Source of the DNA: Scybalousia_A sp052170555
GTDB taxonomy: Bacteria; Bacteroidota; Bacteroidia; Bacteroidales; P3
DNA length: 64,000 nucleotides
NCBI GenBank assembly: GCA_052170555.1
Contig: JBQNAI010000004.1
Location: 141,753-205,752, forward strand
Direction of reading: 5' to 3'
Shown: positions 7,938 to 18,043 of the stretch, piece by piece
Layout of the letters: every line of letters begins with the position of its first letter
Numbering within the stretch: position 1 is the first letter of the stretch
Position numbers and translations under genes: made by a program
Notes under the pieces: generated by a model
Told to the model about the DNA's origin: nothing
Databases searched by the model: none
Seen by the model: only the letters and a program-made list of their open reading frames with translations

Positions 7938-10900
7938 TTATTTGTTGATCAAAATTTTATTTTTTTTCTTTTTTTTCCTGAAAACATCAGCGACTTTATT
8001 ATACTCCTTTTTGTAAGTAACCCTTGCACCCTGAGTATATGGTGAAATATTATATTTAGTAAAGTCATTGGCATTGGAATGATTGAATGCCTCTATGTTA
8101 ATATTGTCGTTTACCTTATAATGTACGGATACATCCCCTATAATTTGCGAAGCTTCATCAGTAGTTGTGGTTTGAGATGTACCTCCAAAAGAGGTATTCA
8201 ATTCTACAGTCCATTTGCCATAAGATTTGGAAAAATTGGCATCAACTTGGTCGGAAGTCTTTGTCCCGTTATCACCACTTATATAATTTAAATCAATATC
8301 TACAACTTTGATTATGTTGCTTATCATACCTGAAAGTTGAGAAAAAGCAACTCCCATAACAGAAGAGGTTACCCCTGACTGTAAAGTGTTTGTTTCGTAG
8401 CCCCCTTGTGAGAAATAAAACTGATTAGTTAGAAGTAAACTTGCAGTCTGTTCTAACATAACCTTCTCATTGCTTTTGTCAATATACATAAAAACTTGTT
8501 CAGTCGTCTGATCGTCCGTATTAGGTAAGTTGATATCAAAAGATGGTTTAGGATTAGTCATCTCACCTGTTAATCTAATGATACTTTCCACATCAACAGG
8601 TTTGCTGTACTCATTGCCAAGCAAGGAAGATAACGTAGCTTTTGTTTTATATATAGCAGAAACATCCAAAATTCCACTCGCAGGCTCACCATTCCATGTA
8701 AGTGTACCTCCTCTTTGTAATATAAACTTTTTTTCCATAATATCCATAATGTTGAATCCGAAGGTCCCATTGTCTATAGCCACTTCGCCTATCATAGAAA
8801 ACTTACCATTGGAGTTTAGTGTTATTTTCAAATCTCCATTTCCCGCTGCAACCAAATTACCTTTCAATTGAGTGAAATCCATAGGAATATAAAGTTTTGC
8901 ATCAGGATTTACATTCAAGTCTATATCTATACTATAATCCATACTCTTGTTGTTAGTTTCGTTTTTTGAATTTTTGCGAGAACTATCTGTGATACTGTTT
9001 AGATTTACAAAGGTAATAAAATCGTTTTCTGTTGCACTCTCTTTCCCATTAACCGGAACAGTAAGATAAGTTCCTGCCTCAGTTTTGGCAGTCCCTGAAA
9101 TATTTATTTGGTTACTATCACCAATCAGACTAACGTTGGCAGATGCATAAGCAGTACCATAATACGTTTCGCCACTTGTAGCTTTGGTATCTAGTATTTT
9201 TATTTTCTCTGCAACTGCTTTTAAATTAATGTCAAAAGATTGGAAATTGTGATGAATAACATTACCATTTATCGTTATTTTATTATCCTGAACGTCTTTT
9301 AAAATGAAATTATTAAATAATATTTTGTTATTTCGTACTGTTATATCGTCATTGGACCTGTATTTGGTGTTGAGCATATTTACTTTCATTGCAATATTAT
9401 TGCAGTGAATCTTCCCATCAATATCAGGAGCGGTTATTTTACCTCCGATTTTTACGTTGTCACAGGATAATGTTCCATCCACATCAGAAGCAAATGAGGA
9501 AATAAATGTCCTAATTATTGATAAGGAAAAATTTTGCATGCTAAGATTCAAATCAAGTTGCTCGTTCTCTTTCTTGGGTGTGATAAAACCTGCGAGTTGT
9601 AGCGGAACAATATCTTTATTTTCAGATTGATAAAGAAATTTTATGTCGGTAGAAAAAATATCGGACGAAATATTATTATTAATATTTAACCATGCTTTAC
9701 CTAAATAGACATCATTAATAGCAAGCCCCTCTATTTCCAAATTGGAGGTAATGGCAGGGGAACGAAGTAAATTTTTTAACATTACATTCTTATTAAGCTT
9801 ACCATCAATATTCAATCCCATAGCACGAATAAATGGATTAGCAAGAGAAAGATCCACATTATCAAATTTGCAATTCAGAACATCATCATCACTTATCATT
9901 CCATCCACAACAATACTGCTTTTGGAAGAAGAAAGCATCAAGTTCATAACGGAAATATCTTTATTGTAGATTCCTATTATGTGATTGTTATTCAAATTTA
10001 CCCTCGTACCTTGTATATTACAAAAAGTATTATAGAAACTTCCTTGCAAACCTTTATCGTTTATGATAGTATTGAGTTCTAATTGAACATTAGTCGTGGA
10101 ATCATCACTCTTGGCAAAAGAAACCTTCAAATCTACATCTGTAGAATCCACCTTACTATTAATAAGTATGTTTTTGAAAGCCATAGTCTCAGAAAGAATA
10201 AATTCCTTGATATTCATATTTAGATGAAGCTGCTTGTTTTGAGTATACAATCCTATTTTGGTATTTTCAAATCTCATATCAGAATAAGATATTTGCTGAG
10301 CATAGATGTTGCATAATAAATTGGAGTCCTGATTTATTTTTCCGTCAATATTAAGTTGCTTGGGAATAGTAATGTTTAGGTTAAAAAGAGAACGAACAAC
10401 GTCTATATTTTTTACTTTCACCATAAAATCCACATTAGATTCAACAATATATTGCTCCATTGATTGATTAGACTTTTTAGTATTATAATTGGATTTCTTT
10501 TTTGCAGTAGTATCTGAAAAAACCGAAGAAAAATTCGGAATATATGTATTTAACAAATATTTAATATCGCTGTTTAATGAATTAAAGGTATATTCTCCGT
10601 GAATATTGGCCTCTAAAATATCGCTGTTGAGTAATATGAAATTTACACTATCATTATTGGTAGTTATTAAATTAATGTTATTTAAATTATAATTGAAAGT
10701 GGATGTTTGAATTTGAATATCTTGTAAAGTCACATTACAATTTAGGTGCTGAATGTCTAAATCTTTTACATCTCCTTTTATTTTTGCTGCAATGATTGTA
10801 GAAGTGTCTGCAAATGATAGGATATTCATCTTGTATAGATCCAAATGTGTTATTGTGGCATCAAGATTGATAGACGGTTTCTCTTTATAATTGACAAAAC

Positions 10901-12431
10901 AATTACCTTCAAAGTTGACTAATTCATCGTGTATTTCTGCTTTAGCATTGATATCGTAGCCGTTTATCTCTCCTTGCAGCGATATATCATTATAGTTGTT
11001 CCCTTTGAAATAACAATTTTTCATACTTGCCACAAGTTCTCCTTGCATAGTCATGGGATTGGTACCCACGATTAGAGCTTGTGCTTCCAAGGTCGTATTT
11101 TCTAGCATAGGATTATCTATCAATTGACCTATATCTATACGTGGCGAAGATATATTGGCTATATATTTTGTTAAAGTATCATTAATGGGTTGAGCTTTTG
11201 CTAGCAAATCTGCAGAACCTAAATCTGAAAAAATGGAAACAGATGAAGAAAACTGATTGATTAGACCTTTGAAACTTCCCTTGATATTTACAACGCCTAA
11301 GTTGTATAGTATTTTAGGTAGATCAATATTAGGAACTAATGTGCCCAACTGTAAAGAGTTGTAATCTTCAATAGAAGTTGTTACATTGCCTATTTGAAGA
11401 TCAAAAAACGTATTTTTAATATCTGTAAGTCCTGTAATACGTCCATTGGTATTGATATGGGTTTTAGATGTCCTTATGTCCATTTGGTGTATTATCATAT
11501 CGCTTATTGTACCCTGTACATCACAGGACAAATATATTCTTTGCTTTGCTCCTTGTATCTTTTTATTCCAGTGACATGCTTCTTTTAAATCTACGAATGA
11601 GCCACGATGTAAATTGAGTTTGCAATACACAGAATCAATAAATGAAGAATAAGTCTGAAAATCCGACGTTTGCATTATAGCATCAAAATCTATAAATGAA
11701 TCATCTGTTTTGACTACACCTTTGTGAATTTCTATTCCTTTTGGGGAGAACTTTATATTTCCTTTAAACTCGTTCAATGCAATGCCACATCGTTCCTTTA
11801 CGGTGAGGTGTAGAATGTTAGCCTGCATATCTATACCTCGCATTTTAAAGTTTTTTGCTTTTAAATAGATATCGCTACATACTATTCTATTTGAGGCGAA
11901 TAATCCTTTTTCTATGGGATACGCTCTGTCATAATCAAATAATGAAAAGTTAACGTTGTGAAAATTAATATTCTTCACCTCTAAAGTCATAGGCTTTGAT
12001 GGTTTCTTTTCTTGCTTTTCATTAGATGAGAAATAGTCTATTATGAATTGAAAATTGAAGTCCTTATTTTTCTTGGTTAGGTGACATGTAACATCTTTGA
12101 GTGTTACATTTCTAAGAATTACATGATTGTTTTGTGGAATACTTTTCAAATTAGCTTCTATATATGAGGCGTACAAAAGAGTGTCGTTGCTCAAATCTTG
12201 AATATAAATATCCTTTATCCCAGCGTTTATAAAAGGTGTAACGCTTAATGCTCCAATGCTCACTTTGGTATGCCATTGTTTTGAAAAATAATCAGCAACC
12301 TTAGCTGCAAAGAACGATTGCACAGGTGTAGTATTTAGAAATGCTACAACTAACCAGACAGATATAAAAATGCTTAGTAATATTCGTCCGATTGTCTTGG
12401 AAACAGTTTTTATAATTTTGCTTGATGTCAT
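7938..12431 (-). CDS. tamB: TamB-like translocation/assembly module protein
   Basis: 1497 residues. One N-terminal membrane anchor (about residues 13-33, ILLSIFISVWLVVAFL), then a very long, repetitive, beta-rich body with many LNIDGKI / ISLQGEI-like strands typical of AsmA/TamB beta-groove proteins, and a C-terminal DUF490 (TamB_C) region from about residue 1050 with ILDVSAIYKTKATLSSLL, TGEMTNPKPSFDINLP and QLSGMISNIIKVVDIDLNYISG. TamB-type proteins span the periplasm and serve outer-membrane protein assembly or lipid transport; in Bacteroidota the partner is usually an Omp85 protein, none of which lies in this window. The highly basic end (FRKKKKKNK) is common in this group. Divergent from htrA. 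Confidence 0.9.
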   Translation of the reverse strand: MTSSKIIKTVSKTIGRILLSIFISVWLVVAFLNTTPVQSFFAAKVADYFSKQWHTKVSIGALSVTPFINAGIKDIYIQDLSNDTLLYASYIEANLKSIPQNNHVILRNVTLKDVTCHLTKKNKDFNFQFIIDYFSSNEKQEKKPSKPMTLEVKNINFHNVNFSLFDYDRAYPIEKGLFASNRIVCSDIYLKAKNFKMRGIDMQANILHLTVKERCGIALNEFKGNIKFSPKGIEIHKGVVKTDDSFIDFDAIMQTSDFQTYSSFIDSVYCKLNLHRGSFVDLKEACHWNKKIQGAKQRIYLSCDVQGTISDMIIHQMDIRTSKTHINTNGRITGLTDIKNTFFDLQIGNVTTSIEDYNSLQLGTLVPNIDLPKILYNLGVVNIKGSFKGLINQFSSSVSIFSDLGSADLLAKAQPINDTLTKYIANISSPRIDIGQLIDNPMLENTTLEAQALIVGTNPMTMQGELVASMKNCYFKGNNYNDISLQGEINGYDINAKAEIHDELVNFEGNCFVNYKEKPSINLDATITHLDLYKMNILSFADTSTIIAAKIKGDVKDLDIQHLNCNVTLQDIQIQTSTFNYNLNNINLITTNNDSVNFILLNSDILEANIHGEYTFNSLNSDIKYLLNTYIPNFSSVFSDTTAKKKSNYNTKKSNQSMEQYIVESNVDFMVKVKNIDVVRSLFNLNITIPKQLNIDGKINQDSNLLCNIYAQQISYSDMRFENTKIGLYTQNKQLHLNMNIKEFILSETMAFKNILINSKVDSTDVDLKVSFAKSDDSTTNVQLELNTIINDKGLQGSFYNTFCNIQGTRVNLNNNHIIGIYNKDISVMNLMLSSSKSSIVVDGMISDDDVLNCKFDNVDLSLANPFIRAMGLNIDGKLNKNVMLKNLLRSPAITSNLEIEGLAINDVYLGKAWLNINNNISSDIFSTDIKFLYQSENKDIVPLQLAGFITPKKENEQLDLNLSMQNFSLSIIRTFISSFASDVDGTLSCDNVKIGGKITAPDIDGKIHCNNIAMKVNMLNTKYRSNDDITVRNNKILFNNFILKDVQDNKITINGNVIHHNFQSFDINLKAVAEKIKILDTKATSGETYYGTAYASANVSLIGDSNQINISGTAKTEAGTYLTVPVNGKESATENDFITFVNLNSITDSSRKNSKNETNNKSMDYSIDIDLNVNPDAKLYIPMDFTQLKGNLVAAGNGDLKITLNSNGKFSMIGEVAIDNGTFGFNIMDIMEKKFILQRGGTLTWNGEPASGILDVSAIYKTKATLSSLLGNEYSKPVDVESIIRLTGEMTNPKPSFDINLPNTDDQTTEQVFMYIDKSNEKVMLEQTASLLLTNQFYFSQGGYETNTLQSGVTSSVMGVAFSQLSGMISNIIKVVDIDLNYISGDNGTKTSDQVDANFSKSYGKWTVELNTSFGGTSQTTTTDEASQIIGDVSVHYKVNDNINIEAFNHSNANDFTKYNISPYTQGARVTYKKEYNKVADVFRKKKKKNKILINK

Positions 12432-12448
12432 ACTATATGATCAAGCTG

Positions 12449-12456
12449 CAAAGTTA
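12449..12456 (-). promoter_or_regulatory. Promoter -7 box of tamB
   Basis: TAACTTTG followed by CAG on the minus strand, ending 17 bp before the tamB ATG, so the leader is very short (about 10 nt). Confidence 0.6.
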
Positions 12457-12798
12457 AGAGTTTTTTTTGTTTTTATAATATGGAAAATAATAAATTTGAA
12501 AACTTTTTATATTTTTTGTTGTGCATAGAAAATTAACCTTTTATTTGCATGGATACCATTGTTTGTTGAAGAATCATTTTCAATAAAAGATATTAATTTT
12601 CAGAATTGGCAAAAATACTAATTGGACATAAAAAGATAAGTATTTATTAACATATAATTTGTGGCTATACGGATTAAAAAGTAAATTAATACTGTCCAAA
12701 ACAAAAATATCTATTTAAACTAAAAAAAATTACTGATGAAAAATAAGAATTCTTTGGAAGTTTCGTTATGAAATTGTAAATTAAAATATCTAAATACT
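12457..12798. other. Divergent intergenic region between tamB and htrA
   Basis: 342 bp of AT-rich sequence with no ORF of note and no strong palindrome. It must hold the htrA promoter, but no TAnnTTTG box near the htrA start stands out. Confidence 0.5.
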
Positions 12799-14187
12799 AT
12801 GAAAAAGACATTTATATTATTGTTGCTTGCAATTACAACATTATCGTGCAATTTAAAGTCTCAAGACTTTACAGTAGCTGCTGAAAAAGGAATACATTCG
12901 GTTGTATATATTCGTTGTATTTATCGCAGTCAAGCTACTTATTACGATGATTTTTTCAACAATGACTTTTTTTCTCAATTTTTTTCAATAGATCCATTTA
13001 GTTTTTTCGGAGGAGGACAACCACGTACGAGAATTCAGACTTATCAAACCTCAGGCTCGGGTGTGATTGTAACCTCAGATGGATATATAGTCACAAACAA
13101 TCATGTTGTTGCTAATGCTGATTCTATTACCGTTACACTCAATAATCGTGAAGAATATATTGCTAAAATAGTTGGCACAGATGCTGATAATGATTTAGCA
13201 GTTATCAAAATTGAAGCTCAGGATTTGCAACCCATAGAGTATGGAAATAATGACGAAGTAAAGATTGGACAATGGGTATTAGCAATAGGAAACCCTTTCA
13301 ATTTGACTTCCACCGTTACTGCGGGTATTGTATCTGCTAAGGCAAGAAATATTAATATCTTATCTTCAAAAGAAAGTTCTCAACCTCTAACTTCGTTTAT
13401 TCAAACAGATGCTGTGATGAATCCAGGTAACAGTGGAGGTGCTCTTGTCGATGTTCAAGGTCAATTAATTGGAATTAATGCTGCTATTGCTTCCAATACA
13501 GGTTCATATACAGGATATTCCTTTGCTATTCCTGTTAATATTGCAAAAAAAGTCATAAAAGATATTATTCAATACGGTGAGACACAAAAGGCAAGTGCAG
13601 GGATGGTTACAAAAGAAATAGATTCAAAATTACAAAGCGAAAAAAAATTGCAAAATAATCATGGAGTATACGTTCAAAGTGTATTGAAAAATGGTGCAGT
13701 AGACAAGGCTGGAATAAAAACTGACGATATAATTATTAGAATTAATAATAAAGCAGTTAATACTGCCTCTGAGGTAAACGAAATTATGTCTCAATTATCT
13801 CCAAATGAAGAAGTAATATTCAGAATTGTAAGAAATGGACAAGAAATAGATAAGACGGTAAAATTATTAAACCAAAAAGAAACAGATGAATTAGCATTGA
13901 AACAATTAGGAGACCAAAATGAAGTATTGGGAGCGAAGATAAGAGAATTAACTGATAACGAACGTAAAAATTATCGGTTAAGCAGTGGATTAGTTATTGT
14001 AAAAATAGGAAAAGGTAAGCTAGCTTCCCAGGGATTAAAAGACGGATTTGTTATAACTGCAATAGATAATAACGCAAATGTGACATTGGCAGATGCATTG
14101 CAGTTGAATAATAGAAAAGGTCAGGTTATAATTGAAGGTTTCTATCCAACTAGTGGCAGAAGTTATTATATGGTTTTAGTTCTCTAA
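12799..14187 (+). CDS. Periplasmic serine protease of the HtrA/DegP family
   Basis: 462 residues. N-terminal export signal with TTLSC, a possible but atypical lipobox. Trypsin-like protease domain with triad His102 (TNNHVV), Asp132 (DNDLAVIKI) and Ser212 (NPGNSGGALV). Two PDZ domains follow: about 275-355 (GVYVQSVLKNGAVDKAGIKTDDIIIRINN) and about 375-460 (second, degenerate, LASQGLKDGFVITAID). The family degrades or refolds damaged envelope proteins. A Phe/Asp-rich LA loop (residues 50-72) replaces the longer loop of DegP. Monocistronic, followed by a strong hairpin; the divergent neighbour tamB is also an envelope-assembly gene. Confidence 0.93.
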   Translation: MKKTFILLLLAITTLSCNLKSQDFTVAAEKGIHSVVYIRCIYRSQATYYDDFFNNDFFSQFFSIDPFSFFGGGQPRTRIQTYQTSGSGVIVTSDGYIVTNNHVVANADSITVTLNNREEYIAKIVGTDADNDLAVIKIEAQDLQPIEYGNNDEVKIGQWVLAIGNPFNLTSTVTAGIVSAKARNINILSSKESSQPLTSFIQTDAVMNPGNSGGALVDVQGQLIGINAAIASNTGSYTGYSFAIPVNIAKKVIKDIIQYGETQKASAGMVTKEIDSKLQSEKKLQNNHGVYVQSVLKNGAVDKAGIKTDDIIIRINNKAVNTASEVNEIMSQLSPNEEVIFRIVRNGQEIDKTVKLLNQKETDELALKQLGDQNEVLGAKIRELTDNERKNYRLSSGLVIVKIGKGKLASQGLKDGFVITAIDNNANVTLADALQLNNRKGQVIIEGFYPTSGRSYYMVLVL

Positions 14188-14352
14188 ATCTGATTTTTTT
14201 GATATGATATCTTTATATATGCAATACAATGAACAATATATTGCTATTATAAAATAGTTTTTTTGAAATATGGATATGATAAATTCATATTTTGATATTA
14301 TGCGACATTGTCAACATATTGAAAAATAATCTTACAATAGCATTGTTCAGTC

Positions 14353-14420
14353 GCACAACAAAAAAAATTCTTTCTTTAATTTTTTTCGATATTGTTAAGA
14401 AAGATTTTTTTTTGTTGTGC
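14353..14420 (+). terminator. Long hairpin downstream of htrA
   Basis: Arms 14353-14378 and about 14395-14420 pair almost perfectly over about 25 bp (GCACAACAAAAAAAA opposite TTTTTTTTTGTTGTGC), with CTTTCTT-AAGAAAG next to the loop. The right arm carries a T9 run. It lies 165 bp after the htrA stop and also underlies a spurious 75-codon plus-strand ORF. Confidence 0.6.
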
Positions 14421-14624
14421 ACTATTTTATTATTTCAAAAAGATGGTTTTGTTACCTACGAAATTATGTTATTGCTCTGGCAGAACTTTTTTATTAACTC
14501 CATTTATATTTTTTTGTAGTTGATATAAAATTTGAACTTTAACGAATTAATATGAATTGAAGAATAAGACTAAATATGTTTTATTTAATATCTAATGAGT
14601 TACTATCCATCTTGTAGATTATTC

Positions 14625-14683
14625 AAACAACAAGACAGAAACATATCTATATCATATGTATATATGTTCCTATCTTGTTGTTT
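14625..14683. terminator. Hairpin downstream of gyrB, possibly bidirectional
   Basis: Inverted repeat AAACAACAAGA (14625-14635) and TCTTGTTGTTT (14673-14683), extended inward by an AACATAT/ATATGTT pair. It lies 26 bp past the minus-strand gyrB stop. The T6 run follows on the plus side, so it could end plus-strand transcripts as well. Confidence 0.55.
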
Positions 14684-14708
14684 TTTATTTGGAAAACGAT
14701 GCTAATAA

Positions 14709-16658
14709 TTAAGCATCTATATTAGCATATTTTGCATTATTTTCTATAAATTCTCTTCTCGGAGCTACGTCATCACCCATTAGCATAGAAAATATTCTGT
14801 CTGCCTCAGCAGCATCATTGATTGTCACATTACGCAGTATTCTGTGTGCAGGATCCATTGTAGTTGTCCAAAGTTGGTCTTCACTCATTTCACCCAAACC
14901 TTTGTAACGTTGTACTTCTATACCATCTGATCCACCAAGTCCTGCAATGATTTGAGAGCGTTCCTCATCTGTCCAACAATACTGACGAAATGATTTACCT
15001 TTTGTTATTAAATACAGGGGTGGTGTTGCTATGTAAACATGTCCGGCATCTATTAATTCTCTCATATAACGGAAAAAGAAAGTCAAAATCAAAGCTGCTA
15101 TATGTGCTCCATCAACATCGGCATCTGTCATGATGATTACTTTATGGTATCTCAATTTTTCCATATTCAAAGCCTTAGTATCATCTACCGTTCCGATGGA
15201 AACACCAAGAGCAGTATAGATGTTCTTTATGGATTCTGCATCAAGGACACGATGTTGCATGACTTTTTCTACATTGAGTATCTTGCCACGTAACGGAAGT
15301 ATGGCTTGATGCTCCCGATCTCTGCCTTGCTTAGCCGTTCCTCCTGCACTGTCACCCTCAACAATAAAGAGTTCGCACTCGGTAGGATCATTAGAAGAAC
15401 AGTCTGCCAATTTACCAGGTAATCCTGCAACACCAAGAATCGTTTGTCGTTGAACAAGTTCGCGAGCCTTACGAGCAGCATGACGAGCTTGTGCCGCAAG
15501 AATCACTTTATCAACGATAGATTTTGCTTCTTTGGGATGTTCTTCCAAATAATCGTTAAGTTTATCAGCAATCATTTGACTAACGGCACTAACTACTTCA
15601 CTATTGCCCAATTTAGTCTTTGTTTGACCTTCGAATTGAGGCTCTGCAACTTTAACCGAAATAACGGCTGTCAAACCTTCACGAAAATCATCTCCGCTTA
15701 TCTCGAATTTGAGTTTTTCTAACATTTTCTCTTTCTCTGCATAGTTTTTGAGAGTACGAGTCATACCCTGACGAAAACCTTGTAAGTGAGTACCCCCTTC
15801 ATGTGTGTTGATATTATTGACATATGAATGAAGATTTTCTGTAAATGTAGTATTGTACTGCATCGCTATTTCAATAGGAATACCATTCTTCTCTCCTTCA
15901 ATACAAATAGGCTCTGGTGTGATTTTTTCTCTTGAAGCATCTAGATATTCCAAAAAATCTTTCAATCCATTTGCTGAAAAAAACTCATCTTCTCTATATT
16001 TGCCATTATCATCAATTTCTCTAAGATCTTTAATGAATAATCTCAAACCCTTATTCAAAAAAGCAAGTTCTCGTAATCTTGCACTAAGAGTATCATAATT
16101 GTATACAGTAGTAGTGAATATCTCATCATCTGGAGTAAATTCAACAGTTGTTCCTCGCTGTGTTGTAGTACCTATCTCTCTCACTGAATAAAGAGGTTTG
16201 CCTCTCATATACTCTTGTTCATAAATCTTTCCCTCCCTATAAACTTTAACATGAACGTGCTTAGACAATGCATTAACGCAGGATACACCAACCCCATGCA
16301 AACCACCAGAAACTTTGTAAGAACCTTTATCGAATTTACCTCCTGCATGTAACACAGTCATAACTACTTCTAATGCACTACGATGTTCTTTTTCATGCAT
16401 ATCTATCGGAATACCTCTTCCGTTATCTTCAACTCTGATGGTATTATTTTCAAGAATAGTTACGTGAATATCCGTACAATAACCTGCCAAAGCTTCATCA
16501 ATAGAGTTGTCCACAACTTCATAAACCAAATGATGCAATCCGCTTGTGTTGACGTCTCCTATATACATAGCTGGACGTTTTCTTACCGCCTCTAAACCTT
16601 CCAATACATTGATACTGGCAGCTGTATAATTGCTTTTATTAGTGTTTATATCCATCAT
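14709..16658 (-). CDS. gyrB: DNA gyrase subunit B
   Basis: 649 residues, typical for Bacteroidota GyrB. GHKL ATPase: LEAVRKRPAMYIGD, HHLVYEVVDNSIDEAL, VEDNGRGIPID, HAGGKFDKGSYKVSGGLHG. Transducer domain with the lysine of QTKTKLGNSEV. Toprim: EGDSAGGTAKQGRDREHQA and IMTDADVDGAHI. The C-terminus has the usual QRYKGLGEM and PAHRILRNVTI. With GyrA it introduces negative supercoils. QTKTKLGN is the standard GyrB/ParE form; length and QRYKGLGEMSEDQLW favour GyrB. Single gene with a full -33/-7 promoter just upstream. Confidence 0.96.
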   Translation of the reverse strand: MMDINTNKSNYTAASINVLEGLEAVRKRPAMYIGDVNTSGLHHLVYEVVDNSIDEALAGYCTDIHVTILENNTIRVEDNGRGIPIDMHEKEHRSALEVVMTVLHAGGKFDKGSYKVSGGLHGVGVSCVNALSKHVHVKVYREGKIYEQEYMRGKPLYSVREIGTTTQRGTTVEFTPDDEIFTTTVYNYDTLSARLRELAFLNKGLRLFIKDLREIDDNGKYREDEFFSANGLKDFLEYLDASREKITPEPICIEGEKNGIPIEIAMQYNTTFTENLHSYVNNINTHEGGTHLQGFRQGMTRTLKNYAEKEKMLEKLKFEISGDDFREGLTAVISVKVAEPQFEGQTKTKLGNSEVVSAVSQMIADKLNDYLEEHPKEAKSIVDKVILAAQARHAARKARELVQRQTILGVAGLPGKLADCSSNDPTECELFIVEGDSAGGTAKQGRDREHQAILPLRGKILNVEKVMQHRVLDAESIKNIYTALGVSIGTVDDTKALNMEKLRYHKVIIMTDADVDGAHIAALILTFFFRYMRELIDAGHVYIATPPLYLITKGKSFRQYCWTDEERSQIIAGLGGSDGIEVQRYKGLGEMSEDQLWTTTMDPAHRILRNVTINDAAEADRIFSMLMGDDVAPRREFIENNAKYANIDA

Positions 16659-16680
16659 TACCTTGTTTAAATTAGGATTG

Positions 16681-16711
16681 CAAAGTTACGGAAAAATATC
16701 CTAACTGCAAA
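16681..16711 (-). promoter_or_regulatory. gyrB promoter (-33 and -7)
   Basis: On the minus strand TTTG (16708-16711), 19 bp spacer, TAACTTTG (16681-16688), matching the Bacteroidota TTTG/TAnnTTTG promoter. The ATG is 22 bp downstream. Confidence 0.75.
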
Positions 16712-16740
16712 ATATTTTTTACTCCCTCTGCAATAGCACA

Positions 16741-16782
16741 AAATAAAGTCCCACTTCAATACAGTAAAGTGGGACTTTATTT
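16741..16782 (-). terminator. Perfect 16-bp hairpin after the lipoprotein gene
   Basis: Arms AAATAAAGTCCCACTT (16741-16756) and its exact complement (16767-16782), loop of 10 nt. It lies 20 bp after the stop of the minus-strand lipoprotein gene at 16803. The AAAGTCCCACTTT block also occurs in the dispersed palindromic elements at 19.6 and 26.6 kb. Confidence 0.75.
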
Positions 16783-16802
16783 TATTGAATTTCATCATAA
16801 AT

Positions 16803-17288
16803 TTATTGTTTCGTACCTCTAAATTCTTCCTCTAAGGTTACACCACTTCTTTTTATGGTATAATCTAAGTTTAACATGCCATCGTGTAGAGAACCGCTGA
16901 GTTTGAGAACTTCAAACCCCTGGTCTCCTAAATTGTATGTATTTATGGATATTTCTGGTGTGAGATTAGATCCACTGAATATGGTGTCCCCATTCTCAAT
17001 AGCCATTTTGATACCCGGAATATTGAAGTTAAATTCCTCAATATAAGAAATGATATTCTTGTTATCGCTAAATTGGATGCTATACAACATAATAGAAGAC
17101 GATTGCTCGCCAACAGTCAAAACAGCAAGCCTGTCTTCCATACGAAAACTATATATACTGCCTTTTTTTGTTTCATGCGTTCCCTTAAACGTCATTCTGT
17201 TATTGTGCTCCTTCTTATCATTTCCTCCACAAGCTACAAAAAGTATTGCAATCGCAATAATAAAAAAATGTTTGTTGAAATTTTTCAT
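16803..17288 (-). CDS. Small lipoprotein, calycin-like (paralogue 1 of 3)
   Basis: 161 residues. Lipoprotein signal with lipobox FVAC at residues 17-20, followed by GGNDKKE. The rest is predicted beta-rich: MTFKGTHETKKGSIYSFRM, then GDTIFSGSNLTPEIS and a closing LSGSLHDGMLNLDYTIKR. The order GDTI-(S/T)G-x-L/I, then a short G-containing segment and a final 'G-x-hydrophobic strand' is shared with the next two upstream genes. This resembles Bacteroidales proteins named calycin-like (lipocalin-type barrel); that name is a fold-level guess and no ligand is known. Related gene lies 220 bp upstream on the same strand. Confidence 0.6.
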   Translation of the reverse strand: MKNFNKHFFIIAIAILFVACGGNDKKEHNNRMTFKGTHETKKGSIYSFRMEDRLAVLTVGEQSSSIMLYSIQFSDNKNIISYIEEFNFNIPGIKMAIENGDTIFSGSNLTPEISINTYNLGDQGFEVLKLSGSLHDGMLNLDYTIKRSGVTLEEEFRGTKQ

Positions 17289-17416
17289 TTGACAATTTGT
17301 TTTATTTTTATAAAAATTTGAATAATAATATTTTTATTGTTTTTTACTAAAAACACCTTGAATAAAATTTTTGCAAAATCACGTAAAAAAACAGATAACA
17401 ACAAAACAAAAAGAAA

Positions 17417-17453
17417 CAGAATCACATCTTAACAATGTTAGAATGTGATTCTG
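17417..17453 (-). terminator. Terminator of the second small lipoprotein gene
   Basis: Arms 17417-17433 and 17437-17453 (CAGAATCACATCTTAAC against GTTAGAATGTGATTCTG, one mismatch) with a T-rich stretch on the minus-strand side. 54 bp after the stop at 17508. Confidence 0.75.
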
Positions 17454-17507
17454 ATGTTTTAAAACAAAGTATAATGTATCATAAATACATAACCTTTATT
17501 TTATTTT

Positions 17508-18002
17508 CTATTTTCTTACTCCATTGTAATTGAAAGAGATGTCCATTTGCATCATTTTGTATTTTCCTTCTACATCAAAGTAAATTTTACCATTTTTGAT
17601 TTTACCTCTAATTGTGTTTACTTTGTAACCTGTTTCTTTCAACTGACCTTCTTTAATGTATTGAGACTCTATATCAGCACCTGTCAAAATAGTATCACCT
17701 TTATTAACAGAGAAACTAACATTGTCTATAATAATGTCTAATTTATATGGCATTTGTTGAGCAAATTTCACTTGTTTCATTTCTATTTTACAAGTTTTTT
17801 TTGCATTTGAACAAGTAGTTTTTACTTCTAAATTATCCAAATTGGATACGGCAGGAATTAAAATTAAAGTTCCTTGCCAGTTAGATACATTCTCTGTTAG
17901 TGTTTGTTCATTTTGCTCTTTTTTATCGTCATTTTTATCGCCACAAGCTACAAAAGACAAAGTTGCTATTGCAACTAATAATAGTTTTTTTAAATTCTTC
18001 AT
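17508..18002 (-). CDS. Small lipoprotein, calycin-like (paralogue 2 of 3)
   Basis: 164 residues. Signal and lipobox FVAC (residues 17-20) nearly identical to paralogue 1 (SFVACGDKNDDKKE against FVACGGNDKKE). Body: WQGTLILIPAVSNLDNLEVKTTC, KQVKFAQQMPYKLDIIIDNVSF, KGDTILTGADIESQYI, then TIRGKIKNGKIYFDVEGKY. Two cysteines (TTCSNAKKTC) could form a disulfide. Own terminator; only 41 bp separates it from the third paralogue upstream, so the two may share a transcript. Function not known. Confidence 0.62.
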   Translation of the reverse strand: MKNLKKLLLVAIATLSFVACGDKNDDKKEQNEQTLTENVSNWQGTLILIPAVSNLDNLEVKTTCSNAKKTCKIEMKQVKFAQQMPYKLDIIIDNVSFSVNKGDTILTGADIESQYIKEGQLKETGYKVNTIRGKIKNGKIYFDVEGKYKMMQMDISFNYNGVRK

Positions 18003-18043
18003 TTTTTGTTTTGTTTTTTAATTGTTTATTTTTTAATTGCTAA

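Noticed and set aside
14292..14519. 75-codon plus-strand ORF after htrA
   Set aside because: It runs through both arms of the long hairpin; its hydrophobic look comes from the T-rich stem.
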